Below, piece after piece: positions 9,182 to 19,420 of a stretch of DNA of 20,312 nucleotides. Where the stretch lies: NCBI GenBank assembly GCA_019648995.1, contig BLXT01004553.1, positions 171,076 to 191,387 of the forward strand, read 5' to 3'. The position numbers were made by a program, and so were the translations under genes. The notes under the pieces are model-generated. The model was not told the origin of the DNA and did not search any database. It saw only the letters and a list, made by a program, of their open reading frames with translations. The stretch is from Plakobranchus ocellatus. Lineage: Eukaryota; Mollusca; Gastropoda; Plakobranchidae. Positions within the stretch are counted from its first letter, which is position 1, and each line of letters starts with the position of its first letter.

Positions 9182-10717
9182 TGCTCATCACAAATGTTAG
9201 AAAAATTTCTTTTGTATTTTTTTTTTTATTTACCTGAAGAGTAATTTAAGTTTGCAATGAGGAGAAAGGCTTGGTCTTTTTTTTCTTCCTTTTTTTATTT
9301 TTTTATAATTTCTGAATTTGTAGATGTATTATACCCAAAAAATTGACCTATAGAAACAGTTGGTATTTAAGATTAACAAAGTTGGATGTTCATGCAATAA
9401 TTTTTAAATCTCAAAATCAGATGGACATACATTTAAAAGATTATCCTGTTAATCACCCTTTCAGATTTTTGGATTAATTCAAAGGAGATTTTAGACAAAA
9501 ATATAGCTCTTTACCCTATGTCACAACATTTACCAAGCTTTGCTATCTGTTAAAAATATGAAGCTGTTTTCTTACCTCCTTGCCCAATCAAAAGCATTAC
9601 TTGTCAGTTATGGATGTAAGCTGTCATACAATATTTTCTGTTCATGTATCATTCATACATGAAAAGCCCTTTTTTTTTTAGACGCACACTATTGGATGTT
9701 TTATTTATACTTCAAAGTGGTATTTTTTTTACTTTTAGTATTGGAAAACATTTATGTTTGGTTATTGTGATGATTAATATCAACAGTTTTTGATAGTTGA
9801 TAATTTTACCAATATACTGTTGTCGTTTTTTCATTGAAAGTAAATGTACTGAAACTAAATTTGATTACTGTTTAGCACTGATAGACAATATTCTGGGCAC
9901 CTTTTTTCATTTAACTGTATTTATGAAAATTGTGTTATCTTTATATCTGAAACTGAAAACTTAATTGGATATAATTGATGTGAAAAATTATGATCTCACA
10001 TATTGATGGGAAAATTTTGTTTATCCTTTTTTGTAATTTACTTGGTATGTTATCACCTGTACATTTATACTAATTGCATATCAACAATAATTATACAGTA
10101 TCAATTTTTGTAACTTGTTGTATACCAGTTATATTTTTTTCTTTTTTTTTTTTTTTAACAGCTTTATCATTTAGCATCTCCATGTATACAATTTGTTTTT
10201 TTTTAAATTGTGAACTCTTCATAACCTGGATTTACTCCAGTCTTATTCTGTGTTTATCTCTGACCAGGGCATGTATGTAAACATGATTGTTTGTAAATTT
10301 AAAGCAACTGTGAAAAAAGAAAATTTCCCTGTTCGTTTGAGTTGCAATTTAGGTGCATGAAAATCAGCCTCAAAATCAAAGGTCTGTCTGAAAGAGCTTT
10401 CTCTACCTTAAATTTTTTTCCCTGTAAAATGGATTTTTATAATCTTAACTATCATAATCTATTTAGATAATGAAGATCTTTTCTTAATTGATATTTTTTT
10501 TTAATGGTCAACTTAGCATATAGAAAATAACATTTACTTAAGTGTGCCAAACGTGAGCTTCTGCAAGCCTTGCACATTGCCTAGGAGTGCCAAAATGCCT
10601 TTTTTTTTGCTGCAGGTTGGTCACTCCATTTTCTAAAATTTTTAGGTGTTATATTTAACAAGACCATTATACATATTGCAATTCTAACTTAGTTACTTTG
10701 ATAATAGAATATATAGA

Positions 10718-10723
10718 AATAAA
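10718..10723 (+). promoter_or_regulatory. Possible proximal polyadenylation signal
   Basis: This is a canonical AATAAA inside the presumed 3'UTR, followed within 30 bases by a T-rich stretch near 10743. It could produce a 3'UTR of about 1.55 kb. In sequence this AT-rich the hexamer also occurs by chance. Confidence 0.3.
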
Positions 10724-11510
10724 ACAGAAATGACTACATGTAATTTTTTTCACTTATCAGTATTTTGCAAAAATTGATAATGACTGCTCTCTGATTTTAT
10801 TGTCCAAAAAATATTGTTAATCTCTGGTTTTGCTTGACATTTATGCCATTGTCATTGTATTTTTTTTAATTCATTTTTTTAACTCGCATTTCTTACTTGA
10901 GGATTATTAGACGAATTACTGCACGATGAATGAAGTAATAGCAATAGGAAATTTTTTGGGTGCCATACGTTTTGTTTTGCAGGTGAAAAATAATTTTTTA
11001 TCGTTTGTTTACTTTCACACAACAGAAATGGCCATATTTTCTTATTTCAATTGATTTTATTTTAGCCACAGCCGATGCATCTTCAGAATTCTTTAGCTTA
11101 CCATTTTACTAATTTTATCTGAAATGAGACAGAAGCAATTTTAAGGGCCCTGTGAGAAGTAGTATGCAGTTTGTAATTATCCTGTCGTTTTTTGCAGGCA
11201 CATTTATGTTTTTCATCCACTGGTTTGTGCCTCACAATCATCTTTTTAAAACATCGTTTGATTTCATTATAAAAATGGAAATCTTTTTAAATTAATTTTT
11301 TTAAAAGTCTTTTCTGTAATATTTTAAGCAGATGCTTTTATATACTATACAAGTTATACATATGTACATTTTGTGATGAAGTTAGTTTTAATGAGTTGTA
11401 AGTCATTCTACGCACTTCAGACCATTACTCGATTAGCAAACTCTGTGAGTGTTGGTTTGATGAAAACTGTACGATATATATAATTTATATGTTCATTCTG
11501 TTCCAAAATG

Positions 11511-11516
11511 AATAAA
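11511..11516 (+). promoter_or_regulatory. Distal polyadenylation signal
   Basis: AATAAA lies 18 bases before a genomic A15 tract (11535-11549), with a G/T-containing segment shortly after. The spacing suits cleavage at about 11530-11535 and would end the PGAP4 transcript. The A-tract being encoded in the genome leaves open a retroposition origin (see findings). Confidence 0.5.
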
Positions 11517-11549
11517 CCTTTGAACATTTCCAGTAAAAAAAAAAAAAAA

Positions 11550-12340
11550 CTTTTGAAGGGAGAGGAAAAGTGTCCTAAAACACCACAAAAAATACATAAA
11601 TAACTTATACATGCACGCTAACTTAATACATATCTTTTATTTCTGTCTTTTTATTTTATTGAACGGATAAAAATTTTTTGTTTCATGATTTTTTTATGCA
11701 GGTAAATATGACTTGCTTTTTTTTTGTATAACCTTATACATTACATACTTTCAAAATGTTTTATACTTGATTTTATCTGCTTTCTCTGATCAGTGCTGAT
11801 TTATTTCGACAAGAGAAGATCTTTAAGGTAGTGTTAAAATTTATCTCTTAATATCAAAATTTTGCACCTGCACCATTACACATTCTTTAATTTATACTTT
11901 TTTGTGATATATGTAATAGACAGATTTCTTGGAATTGATAGTTAATCCCAGCTGTTCCAGCTGTTCCAATTTAAAAAAAAAAAATAGATACAACATACAG
12001 TGGGTAACATGCATTATTAAAAAATGGCAACTAATGGTAAAATCAGAGTGCCGGCAATGTCTGGCCATGATGGTATGATAAAGAGATTTTAACTTTAAGA
12101 AGGCTGATTTATACATCTTTTGTAAACCATGTCATTTGTTGATGAAGTTTGTGGGCCTCTACAGAATTCAAGATCTTGTACTATCAGTGGAATTGAGGAT
12201 CTGTTTTTGTTCAACTAAGATTTCAGTTGCTTTAGCCTCCTTTTAACTGAGGCGCATCTTCTTTTTATATATCAATCAGTTATACAATTTACAAGTTTAT
12301 TGTAATCTATTATTAGTCACAATATGTACTTTATGATGAC
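11550..12340. other. AT-rich intergenic sequence downstream of PGAP4
   Basis: No gene was recognised. A small direct repeat CAGCTGTTC occurs twice near 11950-11968. Open frames are short and low complexity. Confidence 0.5.
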
Positions 12341-12342
12341 AA

Positions 12343-12715
12343 ATGTGGCTCTTTGTCCATGTATGTATAATCGGACGAGCTGCAGCTCATCACATATATG
12401 GATAATGTGGCTTTTTGTATTTGATTTTTTTTTTTTTTTGGTGGAAAAAAATACATGTAGTGGTCTTTACATGTATGCAAGCTCATGCTTGTCACAATTT
12501 ACACTTAGGATTGATGTCGTTTTTTATGTTTGTTTCTGAGAGTAAAAGTAGTTTTCTTTACATATAGACAAGCTGTTTTTAGTCATATAGTAAAATGAAA
12601 AAACAATATATAAATAGATAGATAGATACATGTTGCTTTGTGCATATTTCTGAGAGTGAAATTAGTCTTCTTACATAAAGGCAAGCTGCTCTGCTTGTTG
12701 CAATATCTACAATGT
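12343..12715 (+). repeat. Diverged hairpin-centred tandem repeat (about four units)
   Basis: Four related units follow one another from about 12343, 12405, 12513 and 12629. Each begins with a variant of ATGTGGCTYTTTGT. Units three and four share TTTCTGAGAGT followed by a purine-rich run and TCTTTACAT-like sequence. Each unit then centres on a CAAGCT/GAGCT hairpin: the palindrome GAGCTGCAGCTC (12377-12388), CAAGC-TCAT-GCTTG (from 12478), a decayed CAAGCTG (12569) and CAAGC-TGCTCT-GCTTG (from 12682). Units are about 62-116 bases. A (GATA)n run sits near 12613-12628. The hairpin seems better kept than its surroundings. Confidence 0.65.
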
Positions 12716-13456
12716 ACATGCATGAAAGGTGTGTTTTTTTTATGTTTGTTAATGGAACTGAGATGAATTGACTTTACATAATACTATTTTTAGGAAACCA
12801 GAGCAAATCGTTACAAGTCGGAGATAGCATTTTTTGAGTTATGAACATGGTCTATTAGTTTACAATAATCTGCTTTTTTATAGAGAAAGAAAATATCTCC
12901 ATCCAGTTATGTGAAAAGATGTGCAAGTTTGAAGATTGGACTCTAATTTTTGAGTCAATACAAATTTTTTAAGCGCCCAAGTTACTACAGCAAAGTGTGA
13001 CTGATTTGTTGTGATTTAGATATCTTATATAGGCAAACTTGTGTACTCTGGTAAATATATACATCTAAGATGGATATTTTTATTGTTCATTTGGATGTGA
13101 AATCAATCATAGTGAAAATCTACTAATCATTCATAGGGAGAAAGTGAATGAATTCTTTTTTTTTATTTTCTTTTTTCATCATTCTGTTGTGAAAAACATT
13201 GGAATGTCTGGAATTACATTTGATATAAAATTTGTATGGTACTTTTATATGCAAACTTAAATTCTTCTCATGTCTTTCATCATCAACCCTTGTTTGATGA
13301 TTTAATCTGTATGGGGGAAAATCCGTATTTCTCTCATCTTACAGGTTTACACGGTGAAATTAGTAAATTAAACCTAATTGATCATTCAATGTAACACGTA
13401 AATTTTGTGATTAATTAATTTTATATTATTTCAAGTCTAGTAATGACTTTATATTT
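12716..13456. other. AT-rich non-coding stretch
   Basis: No open frame of note and no recognisable RNA. The stretch begins with what may be a fifth decayed start of the preceding repeat (near 12728) and ends at a long microsatellite. Confidence 0.5.
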
Positions 13457-13484
13457 CTTCTCTCTCCCTCTCTTTCTCTCTCTG

Positions 13485-13546
<62 letters not shown>

Positions 13547-13570
13547 CCTCTCTAGCTAGCTAGCTAGCTG
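13457..13570 (+). repeat. (CT)n microsatellite ending in (CTAG)n
   Basis: Almost pure CT dinucleotide runs from about 13457 to 13553, with TTT, CCC and GT interruptions. It passes into about four tandem CTAG units at 13552-13569. Compound CT/CTAG tracts expand by slippage. The pure pyrimidine strand could adopt triplex DNA. Confidence 0.95.
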
Positions 13571-14103
13571 TCCACCTCTATCACAGTCAGTTGTATTTCC
13601 TGTCTGAATATTCTACCTTATTTCCTTGGCATTCAGTAATTATATACATGTACTTATAAATAAAAATAGGCATACTCCTTTAATGGTGTTAATTCGTGCA
13701 GCATTTGTTTTGTATAGCATATGTGAGTAGGTATTATATGTACAAGCACCGGTCTTACACATTAGTCAATAATGCATGATATTTGTATTAGAAAGAATAA
13801 TTAATACTGATTTAGGAACTAAAGACTGCCCAACACCTACAGTTCTACATAATTTTAGTTTCAAAAAGTTGGTTTTTACCAAGAAATAAGAGTATGAACA
13901 GACAAAGGCTGCGCAAGAGCTTAATATCCAAACTAGAAGAGGGAAATGTATCAATACCATGGAATGCACATCCTCATTAGTCTTTTTTTTCTCTCATTTT
14001 ACTTAAATAAAAGGGAAATGTGCTAGATGGAAACGCAGAATTTTAAATATAATAGTTATGAAAACAAAGGAATAGATAAATAGAAATAATGTAAAAAACA
14101 AAA
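13571..14103. other. AT-rich non-coding stretch
   Basis: I see no gene, RNA or repeat that I can name. The minus-strand frames here are under 90 codons and low complexity. Confidence 0.5.
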
Positions 14104-14418
14104 CGAAGTCGCAAAGTTTGTTATTGTAAACTGTGGAAATAAAACACACACATTGAAAGACAAAACCGCTTTTCATAATACTACCAGGGAGAATATTGAA
14201 TGTACAGAATATACAGTCACGTAAAAGCATTAAAGAAGAATGTTTACAGATTGGCTTGCGAAGTTGCAAACTTTGTTATTGTTAACTGTGGAAATAAAAC
14301 ACACACATTGAAAGACAAAACCGCTTTCATAATACTACCACTAACAGGGAGAATATTGAATGTACAGAATATACTGTCACGTAAAAGTATTAAACAAGAA
14401 TGTTTACAGATTGGCTTG
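14104..14418 (+). repeat. Two-copy tandem duplication, about 155 bp each
   Basis: Copy one (14104-14258) and copy two (14259-14418) share long identical stretches, for example around GGAAATAAAACACACACATT and TGTTTACAGATTGGCTTGCG. They differ by a few substitutions and a small TAACA-type insertion in copy two, so the duplication is recent. Each copy contains AATAAA. No coding role is evident. Confidence 0.93.
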
Positions 14419-14770
14419 CGAACATAAGGTTAGATGGAAGTTATTTTCTTTTTTAACTAATTATTATTGATTCCTCAGGCACGAGGGTGTGATTGAAATA
14501 CAAACAATATTTGAAAAGCTAGTTGTTACTAAAATTATAATCTGCTGATTATCTAAAATGATTGAGACAAGATGGGAGGTTAGACCCATATGGTTACCTT
14601 GGTTAATATCAACAGAAAGCCATGGGTGTTTCCTTTCACAGAATTTTGATATTAGTTTAGGTATGGAATATTATAGTTCTTGAATTCCGTCCGAAGACTC
14701 ACCTTTTTCATTTAATGCCAGAGTTCATAAGGAGCTTCTTGATCACATTGATGTCATACTTTCTTCTTAC
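14419..14770. other. Non-coding stretch before the inverted-repeat element
   Basis: No gene recognised. Composition becomes slightly less AT-rich toward 14.7 kb, just before the left inverted repeat. Confidence 0.5.
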
Positions 14771-14812
14771 TCTTCAACGTTGGCGTCGAGGGTCAAGCTC
14801 CTATCAATACTC

Positions 14813-14835
14813 GCGGGTGGTATTAATTACTGCCG
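14813..14835 (+). repeat. Left 23-bp inverted repeat
   Basis: It matches 19592-19614 in reverse complement at 22 of 23 positions; the only difference is A versus G in TATTRATTAC. It ends in TTACTGCCG, the word that recurs in the subterminal hairpins. Confidence 0.85.
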
Positions 14836-15012
14836 TAAGCGCCACTGGGAAAAATTTTTCAGGAGGATGGAAAAACTTTCCCATTTTGACAATTCTTAAC
14901 CAGTTCTCTTCTACATCAGAGTGAAAGCTTTTTTTCTATAGAATTTTTTGGATAATTGTCATTGGTTCTGAGATAAAGGACATACGGCAATTGTGAAGTT
15001 GCTAAAATATTT

Positions 15013-15300
15013 TGATTACTGCCGTAAGGGTACTTACGGTGCTTTTTAATAAAAAATTCGTCATTGAGTAGAGCCGTAAGGGCACTTACGGTGCTTTTTA
15101 ATCAAAAATTCGTCATTGAGTAGAGCCGTAAGGGCACTTACGGTGCTTTTTAATCAAAAATTCGTCATTGAGTAGAGCCGTAAGGGTACTTACGGTGCTT
15201 TTTAATCAAAAATTCGTCATTGATTAGAGCCGTAAGGGCACTTACGGTGCTTTTTAATAAAAAATTCGTCATTGATTAGAGCTGTAAGGACACTTACGGC
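15013..15300 (+). repeat. 52-bp satellite with a perfect hairpin in each unit
   Basis: Units start at 15021, 15073, 15125, 15177 and 15229, with a partial sixth at 15281. All five full units are exactly 52 bases and nearly identical. Each holds CCGTAAG-GGYA-CTTACGG, a perfect 7-bp stem with a 4-base loop, followed by a conserved GCTTTTTAATMAAAAATTCG segment. Variation is confined to a few sites (C/T in the loop, A/C in AATMAAA, G/T in TGAKTAGA). The sixth unit breaks off after its hairpin, which has two changes. A further CTTACGGC lies at 15358. High identity means recent amplification or active homogenisation. Confidence 0.95.
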
Positions 15301-15822
15301 TTTTGTAAAAACGATTTACACCAAGTCCCAAAAATATAGATACATTGTTGTTGAGCACTTACGGCACAGGGTAGCAAAATTTAATACAAAAAGAGAACCA
15401 TTTTTAGTTCGGAATTTTCTTACTCGTATGTTTGTTTTATCTTTGGTTTTTTTTTTTTTTTTTTTGCTTTCTTTTCGAAGTTCGAGGTGGAGGTAGGGAT
15501 ATAAGACTTTAGCTTGAAATTTGATTGATATTTAAATGTTCCTATGCATGATAGTTTCTTTGGACAATACAAACATTTAAGCACCTTTTCAAACCCCTAA
15601 TAACAATCGTAATAGTTTTTTTTATTAAAACATATCGTTTATACCGATCGACTTTGTAGCAACGTTTCTTGTAAGTAAAGAAGAGAAAGCACAAGTGCTA
15701 TGTTAATCGAATAATGTATTCATAGAAATCAGCAAATTGGCGATATTGGAAACCTAACCAATAAAAATGAACATGTTAAGGAAACCTCTATGTCTGCTAG
15801 GCTCTGCCTCTCGGTACTTCTG
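15301..15822. other. AT-rich non-coding stretch with a T19 run
   Basis: Contains a solitary CTTACGG motif at about 15358 and a poly-T run at about 15447-15465. No gene recognised. Confidence 0.5.
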
Positions 15823-15868
<46 letters not shown>

Positions 15869-16055
15869 TCCTTTTCGATCATCCTATTCTTCTCCCTCTT
15901 TGTTTCTCCCCCTTTATATTTCTCTCTCTCTCGGTCTCTCCGCTTTGTATCTTCTCCCGTTCATTCCAGCTCTTTCTTTTCGTTTTATTTCTCAGTTTTC
16001 TTTCTCATCTCTCTTGCATTTCCTTATCTCCCTTCTCGTTATTTTCTTTTCCTTA
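15823..16055 (+). repeat. (CT)n microsatellite and extended pyrimidine-rich tract
   Basis: A pure CT run spans 15823-15862. It is followed by about 190 bases of strongly pyrimidine-biased sequence. The two open frames crossing it (108-109 codons) consist mostly of S, L and F from the CT repeat and are artefacts of composition. Confidence 0.92.
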
Positions 16056-17590
16056 TTTTCAGCATTTTAAGCCCTTCAATGCTCTTGATATGAATATGTG
16101 TAATCATGTGAGAAAATAGATACCGATTCGCAAGCAGTGCATTACGGTTATGTATGGCACCATACATATGTGTGTACAAAACAGGTCTCTCTCTAGCTTT
16201 TGCTCATTAAGAAATTTAGTTGGAGGCATCGATTACCAGATCCACTGTTCTCAGACGATATAATTACATGTGCGCCTTATGCTACATGTGTTTCTATTCT
16301 GATTCTTTTGAGCGTGATGTAGTGAACGTTTTTATCATTTGCTATTCATAATCATGGCGTTTTATTAGCTTAATATCTTTTGAACATATTGAAGTTTTTT
16401 TTTTTGTTTTTTTTTTAATCAAATCATGTCTTCATTACGACGAGGTTATTGCCTTAATAGACATGCATGCGGCTAGTTGGAGTGTCACAGATTTATCTGC
16501 TTCTTTACAGGCTTATTTTACATTAGAGTAAAATTCATCCACCTATTTTCGACTGATACAGAAAAAACGTTTGATTTCCTTTAAATCAAATTTGTTGCAA
16601 ATTACCCAAATCAATGCTTTTGTATGCTGATTTCGATTTTGTCTTTCGCAGGCTTCAGAATAAAGGAAAACCGTTTTTTCCTTTCCTCTGTTAAAGATAA
16701 CATTTCTAATTTGACTCCTACATACCAGCCATGCACTCATATCCATTAGAAGAAGTAATTTGTCTTTTGCTTTTAATTTTTTTTTTTTTTTTTTGCAAAA
16801 CTTTAAGCCGTGAGCAATATACATCTTATTAACTGCCGTCCTTACTGTTTTATGATGCTGTCGTAGTCCTCTGCGATACAGCTTTTGGCTTTTTTGACCA
16901 GATGTTCGAGGACACTTCAGCGATCTATTTGGTCATAAACTGCAATATCTTCAATCTTGTGCAAGTAATGGTATATGATTCAGACAACTGAAACCATTCC
17001 AAATCTTGCCGAAAATTTAACGAAAAGGTCATTAATTTGAATCAAGAACAGTTTCAGTGCAGTAATTTAAGTTCCTTAATTACTTAGAACTACAAGCTCC
17101 CTAACATCCCTCAGTACCTTTGTTAGTTCTCCCAACATTTGCACAGTGCTCTCATTTATATCTACCGCCTACAGCTTCTAGAAAACACTAGTTATGCAAC
17201 TCATAAGCTTATTTGGTCAAGATTAAACAAACAACTCATTCTAGAAAAGAGTAGAATGAACACGTTTGTAGTCAAGAATAGCTACAAATATTGACCAATC
17301 GAAAGTTCCCCCCTTTAAACAAAAGCATAACATGACTATCGTGTCACTAGGATACGTTCTAACAACTTCCTGTAAACAATCTTCTCACATGTTCGACCTT
17401 CTGGAAATCCCTAGATCTAAAAGGTAAACAAAGTTAAAACAATAATAGCACTGGTAAACTTAAAAGAAATCTAACCTAGGTTAACTCAAAATGTAACCAA
17501 TCATTACAACTACAAGTAAACAAGGCCAAACCACAACTTCAGCCATTCCAAGTCTAGATCTTGACTCAATCCACAGTAACCAATTGTCAC
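16056..17590. other. Non-coding interior of the inverted-repeat interval
   Basis: No gene recognised. Poly-T runs lie near 16397, 16410 and 16779. From about 17.0 kb the composition becomes less AT-rich and homopolymers become rare, suggesting a different sequence source for 17.0-18.95 kb. No paired long terminal repeat was seen within the window. Confidence 0.45.
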
Positions 17591-17593
17591 ACG

Positions 17594-17601
17594 TATATAA
17601 A
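17594..17601 (+). promoter_or_regulatory. TATA box
   Basis: TATATAAA at 17594-17601 is a full TATA-box match, followed by less AT-rich sequence and an ATG in good context 75 bases downstream. A start near 17625-17632 would give a leader of about 45-50 bases. It could drive a cellular gene or belong to a solitary LTR or other element. Confidence 0.3.
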
Positions 17602-17674
17602 GTGCAAAGTCTGTACTGTGTGCAAGTATAGATCTACATATTTGGTTAAAACCTCGTGTTCCTTTGTGTCAGCA

Positions 17675-17773
17675 ATGGCTCTGCGTATGTTTATTACATC
17701 TTATTTTTTCACTTTCCTCTTTTTAAGCGTGGACGTTCTGATTTTCTCTCATGTCAGGTTCAATCTCTCCTGA
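17675..17773 (+). CDS. Possible first coding exon, signal-peptide-like
   Basis: An ATG at 17675 (context AGCAATGG) opens a 32-codon frame beginning MALRMFITSYFFTFLFLSVD. A positively charged start followed by a hydrophobic core resembles a secretory signal peptide. The frame stops at 17773. A donor-like CAG|GTTCAA at about 17756-17759 would allow splicing before the stop. The TATA box at 17594 sits at the right distance upstream. Short hydrophobic frames are common by chance in T-rich DNA and I recognise no protein, so this is a low-confidence lead. Confidence 0.15.
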   Translation: MALRMFITSYFFTFLFLSVDVLIFSHVRFNLS

Positions 17774-18626
17774 CTCGTCTGTTTTCTCAAGATGTGTAAA
17801 ACATAGTCTCGCATATGCAGAGAGTATCAAGAAATAAGATTTTCCAAATCTCTAAATTTGCAGACGGGTACATCGATTTAATGTAACAGAGAGAACGTTG
17901 TTTGTGAAATCTCGCGCTGTTGAGTTGATTTTTAATCTGCTTTTGCACTATTTATACCGGACAAAAAACATATGAAACAACGGACATAAATCTCCCTATG
18001 AACTTTTTTCTTAAGCATTGGAATCTGCAATCTCCCTTGCGCCCTTTTATCTTCCTGTCTTGAAATATTCTACCCTTTTTCTAGTTTAATAATCATGATC
18101 AAGATTCTCCTGGCGTTTGATAATTTTGAATACTCAGGTGTTCGACTGGTGCTGTTGCTGTTTCTCATACGCGGTGTTTCTGGAAGCTAAAGGCAACATC
18201 TATAAGAATGGTTTACTTCAGAAAACTATGACTGCGCATGGCTGGATGTGAGAATGATAAGTTCTCTAGCTCTTTATTACTATCAACTGACCTATACCAC
18301 TGGAGCAGCTTCGTCCAAGAGAGATCTCCGAGTAATCTAGTGGAGAATGCTATGTTTACAAAGTTATCTTAATGTTACTTTGTCTTTTTGCCAAAAGGAC
18401 AGTGTAGATCACATATTCTACGTTGTCTGAGTATTAAATGTGACCTTACAAAATTATTGTTATATGATTCGTCTTCCAAGTGCCTCTTTAAAATTAGCCA
18501 TCCCTTCAGGGCTACATCGGTTCATTACCTTCACGCGCAAATCATATCCCCCGTGTTGCCATTCCCCTGAGTTTGAAGACATACAGTGTCACACAATGGA
18601 ATATCCAGAGACATACACGAGTTTAA
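17774..18626. other. Less AT-rich stretch with no assignable gene
   Basis: Contains several short open segments, for example a 50-codon frame over about 18100-18250 without an ATG and a 71-codon frame at 18440-18655. None matches a family I recognise. Composition is closer to coding or ancient-gene sequence than the flanks, so decayed exons are possible. Confidence 0.35.
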
Positions 18627-18969
18627 TTCATCCGACTCTTCATACAACATACTGAACCAGATGGACGTTATCAGCTTCTCATTTCTAGATTCATTGCATT
18701 AATAGAGGTGGACCCATATGAGCAGCTAAGATTCCTCATAAAAGATGCAATCATGTTTGGAGAGCGAATTGCCTGTGTTGTGTTGCTGTATGTAGACACT
18801 ATATTATTCATGTCTTATAAGTATAAACAAAGATAAATACTTTTCTGTTTCTCTTCATTACAATATTACTATGGATGTCTAGGGGAAGGACCGATTACTT
18901 GCCAAGACTCTCTTAGACTTCTTCAAAAGATACGCAAGTTCCCTATTTATAGTACAGATAACATTGTAA
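18627..18969 (+). pseudogene. Possible fragment of a death-effector-like domain gene (two exons)
   Basis: An open frame at 18627-18836 without its own ATG includes DGRYQLLISRF and then EQLRFLIKDAI. About 100 bases later, after a pyrimidine-containing segment ending in CTAG (18879-18882), a second frame starts GKDRLLAKTLLDFFKRYASS (18883-18942). In order, these resemble helices 1-2 and 3-4 of a death effector domain: an LL pair, a LxxLxFLxxDxI core, then GKxxL...LDxF. Phase-compatible donors (GT at 18777 or 18780) are weak, while the better GTATGT at 18788 is out of phase. No later helices were found before stops, so this looks like a captured or decayed fragment. The family call comes from pattern memory only. 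Confidence 0.2.
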
Positions 18970-19204
18970 CTAAATCAAATCATATGATCAAACTTTTTCT
19001 ACAGGTCATCTTGTCATCTGATCAAGCCTGATACTTTTGGTATCGGCACTTTTAATTCAAGAGATCAAAACTGGTCACCAATAATCTTAGGATGTATCAT
19101 TATAAATCTAAGCCTATTTAATAGCAAAATGATGTTCAAATTAAAAAAAATCGTGTTACGAAATTATAAGCGCTAATGTCATATGCATAGTCATGGACTA
19201 ATAA

Positions 19205-19420
19205 CACCGTAAGTGCTATTAAAAGAATGCAATCGCCAGGTTCGTCTGGACTTTACGGTCATTGATTACTACCGTAAGTGCGTACTTGCGGCAGTATTCA
19301 ACTATTTTTTTTTTAATACATGGAACAAAATTCAATTGAATACAGTGGTAAGTAACCATACAACACTAGTCAATAAAGATTTTGAAATAACCCTCAACTG
19401 TAAGTGCTCTTACCGTAGTA
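19205..19420. repeat. Right subterminal repeats sharing the CCGTAAG motif
   Basis: This flank holds CCGTAAGTGC at 19207, a 40-base near-palindrome at 19262-19301 and a reversed copy at about 19397-19420 (TGTAAGTGCTCTTACCG plus TAGTAATCAAAAT). Read on the minus strand, the last gives ATTTTGATTACTACGGTAAG, matching the first unit of the left satellite (ATTTTGATTACTGCCGTAAG) except at two or three bases. The motif sits at a similar distance from each inverted repeat, about 170 bases on both sides. Confidence 0.7.
19262..19301. repeat. 40-base hairpin with GATTACTGCCG arms
   Basis: Arms of 18 bases, TTGATTACTACCGTAAGT and ACTTGCGGCAGTATTCAA, pair with three mismatches around a GCGT loop. Each arm carries the same word as the outer inverted repeats, so this is a head-to-head pair of the putative transposase or protein-binding site. 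Confidence 0.8.

Larger units (their letters stand above)
9182..11534 (+). other. Long 3'UTR of the PGAP4 homologue
   Basis: From the stop codon to the AATAAA and A-tract at about 11.5 kb there is no competing gene and no clear interruption. The sequence is AT-rich with many T-runs and scattered ATTTA words, typical of a long animal 3'UTR. An internal AATAAA at 10718 could give a shorter form. The 2.35-kb extent is inferred from the polyadenylation signal and not from a transcript. Confidence 0.55.

Noticed and set aside
15021..15300. CRISPR-like array
   Set aside because: The 52-bp units have no unique spacers and the repeat is continuous. The host is clearly eukaryotic. It is a satellite.
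15767..16119. Two overlapping plus-strand open frames of 108-109 codons
   Set aside because: They are translations of a (CT)n microsatellite and pyrimidine-rich DNA, giving S/L/F-rich low-complexity peptides.
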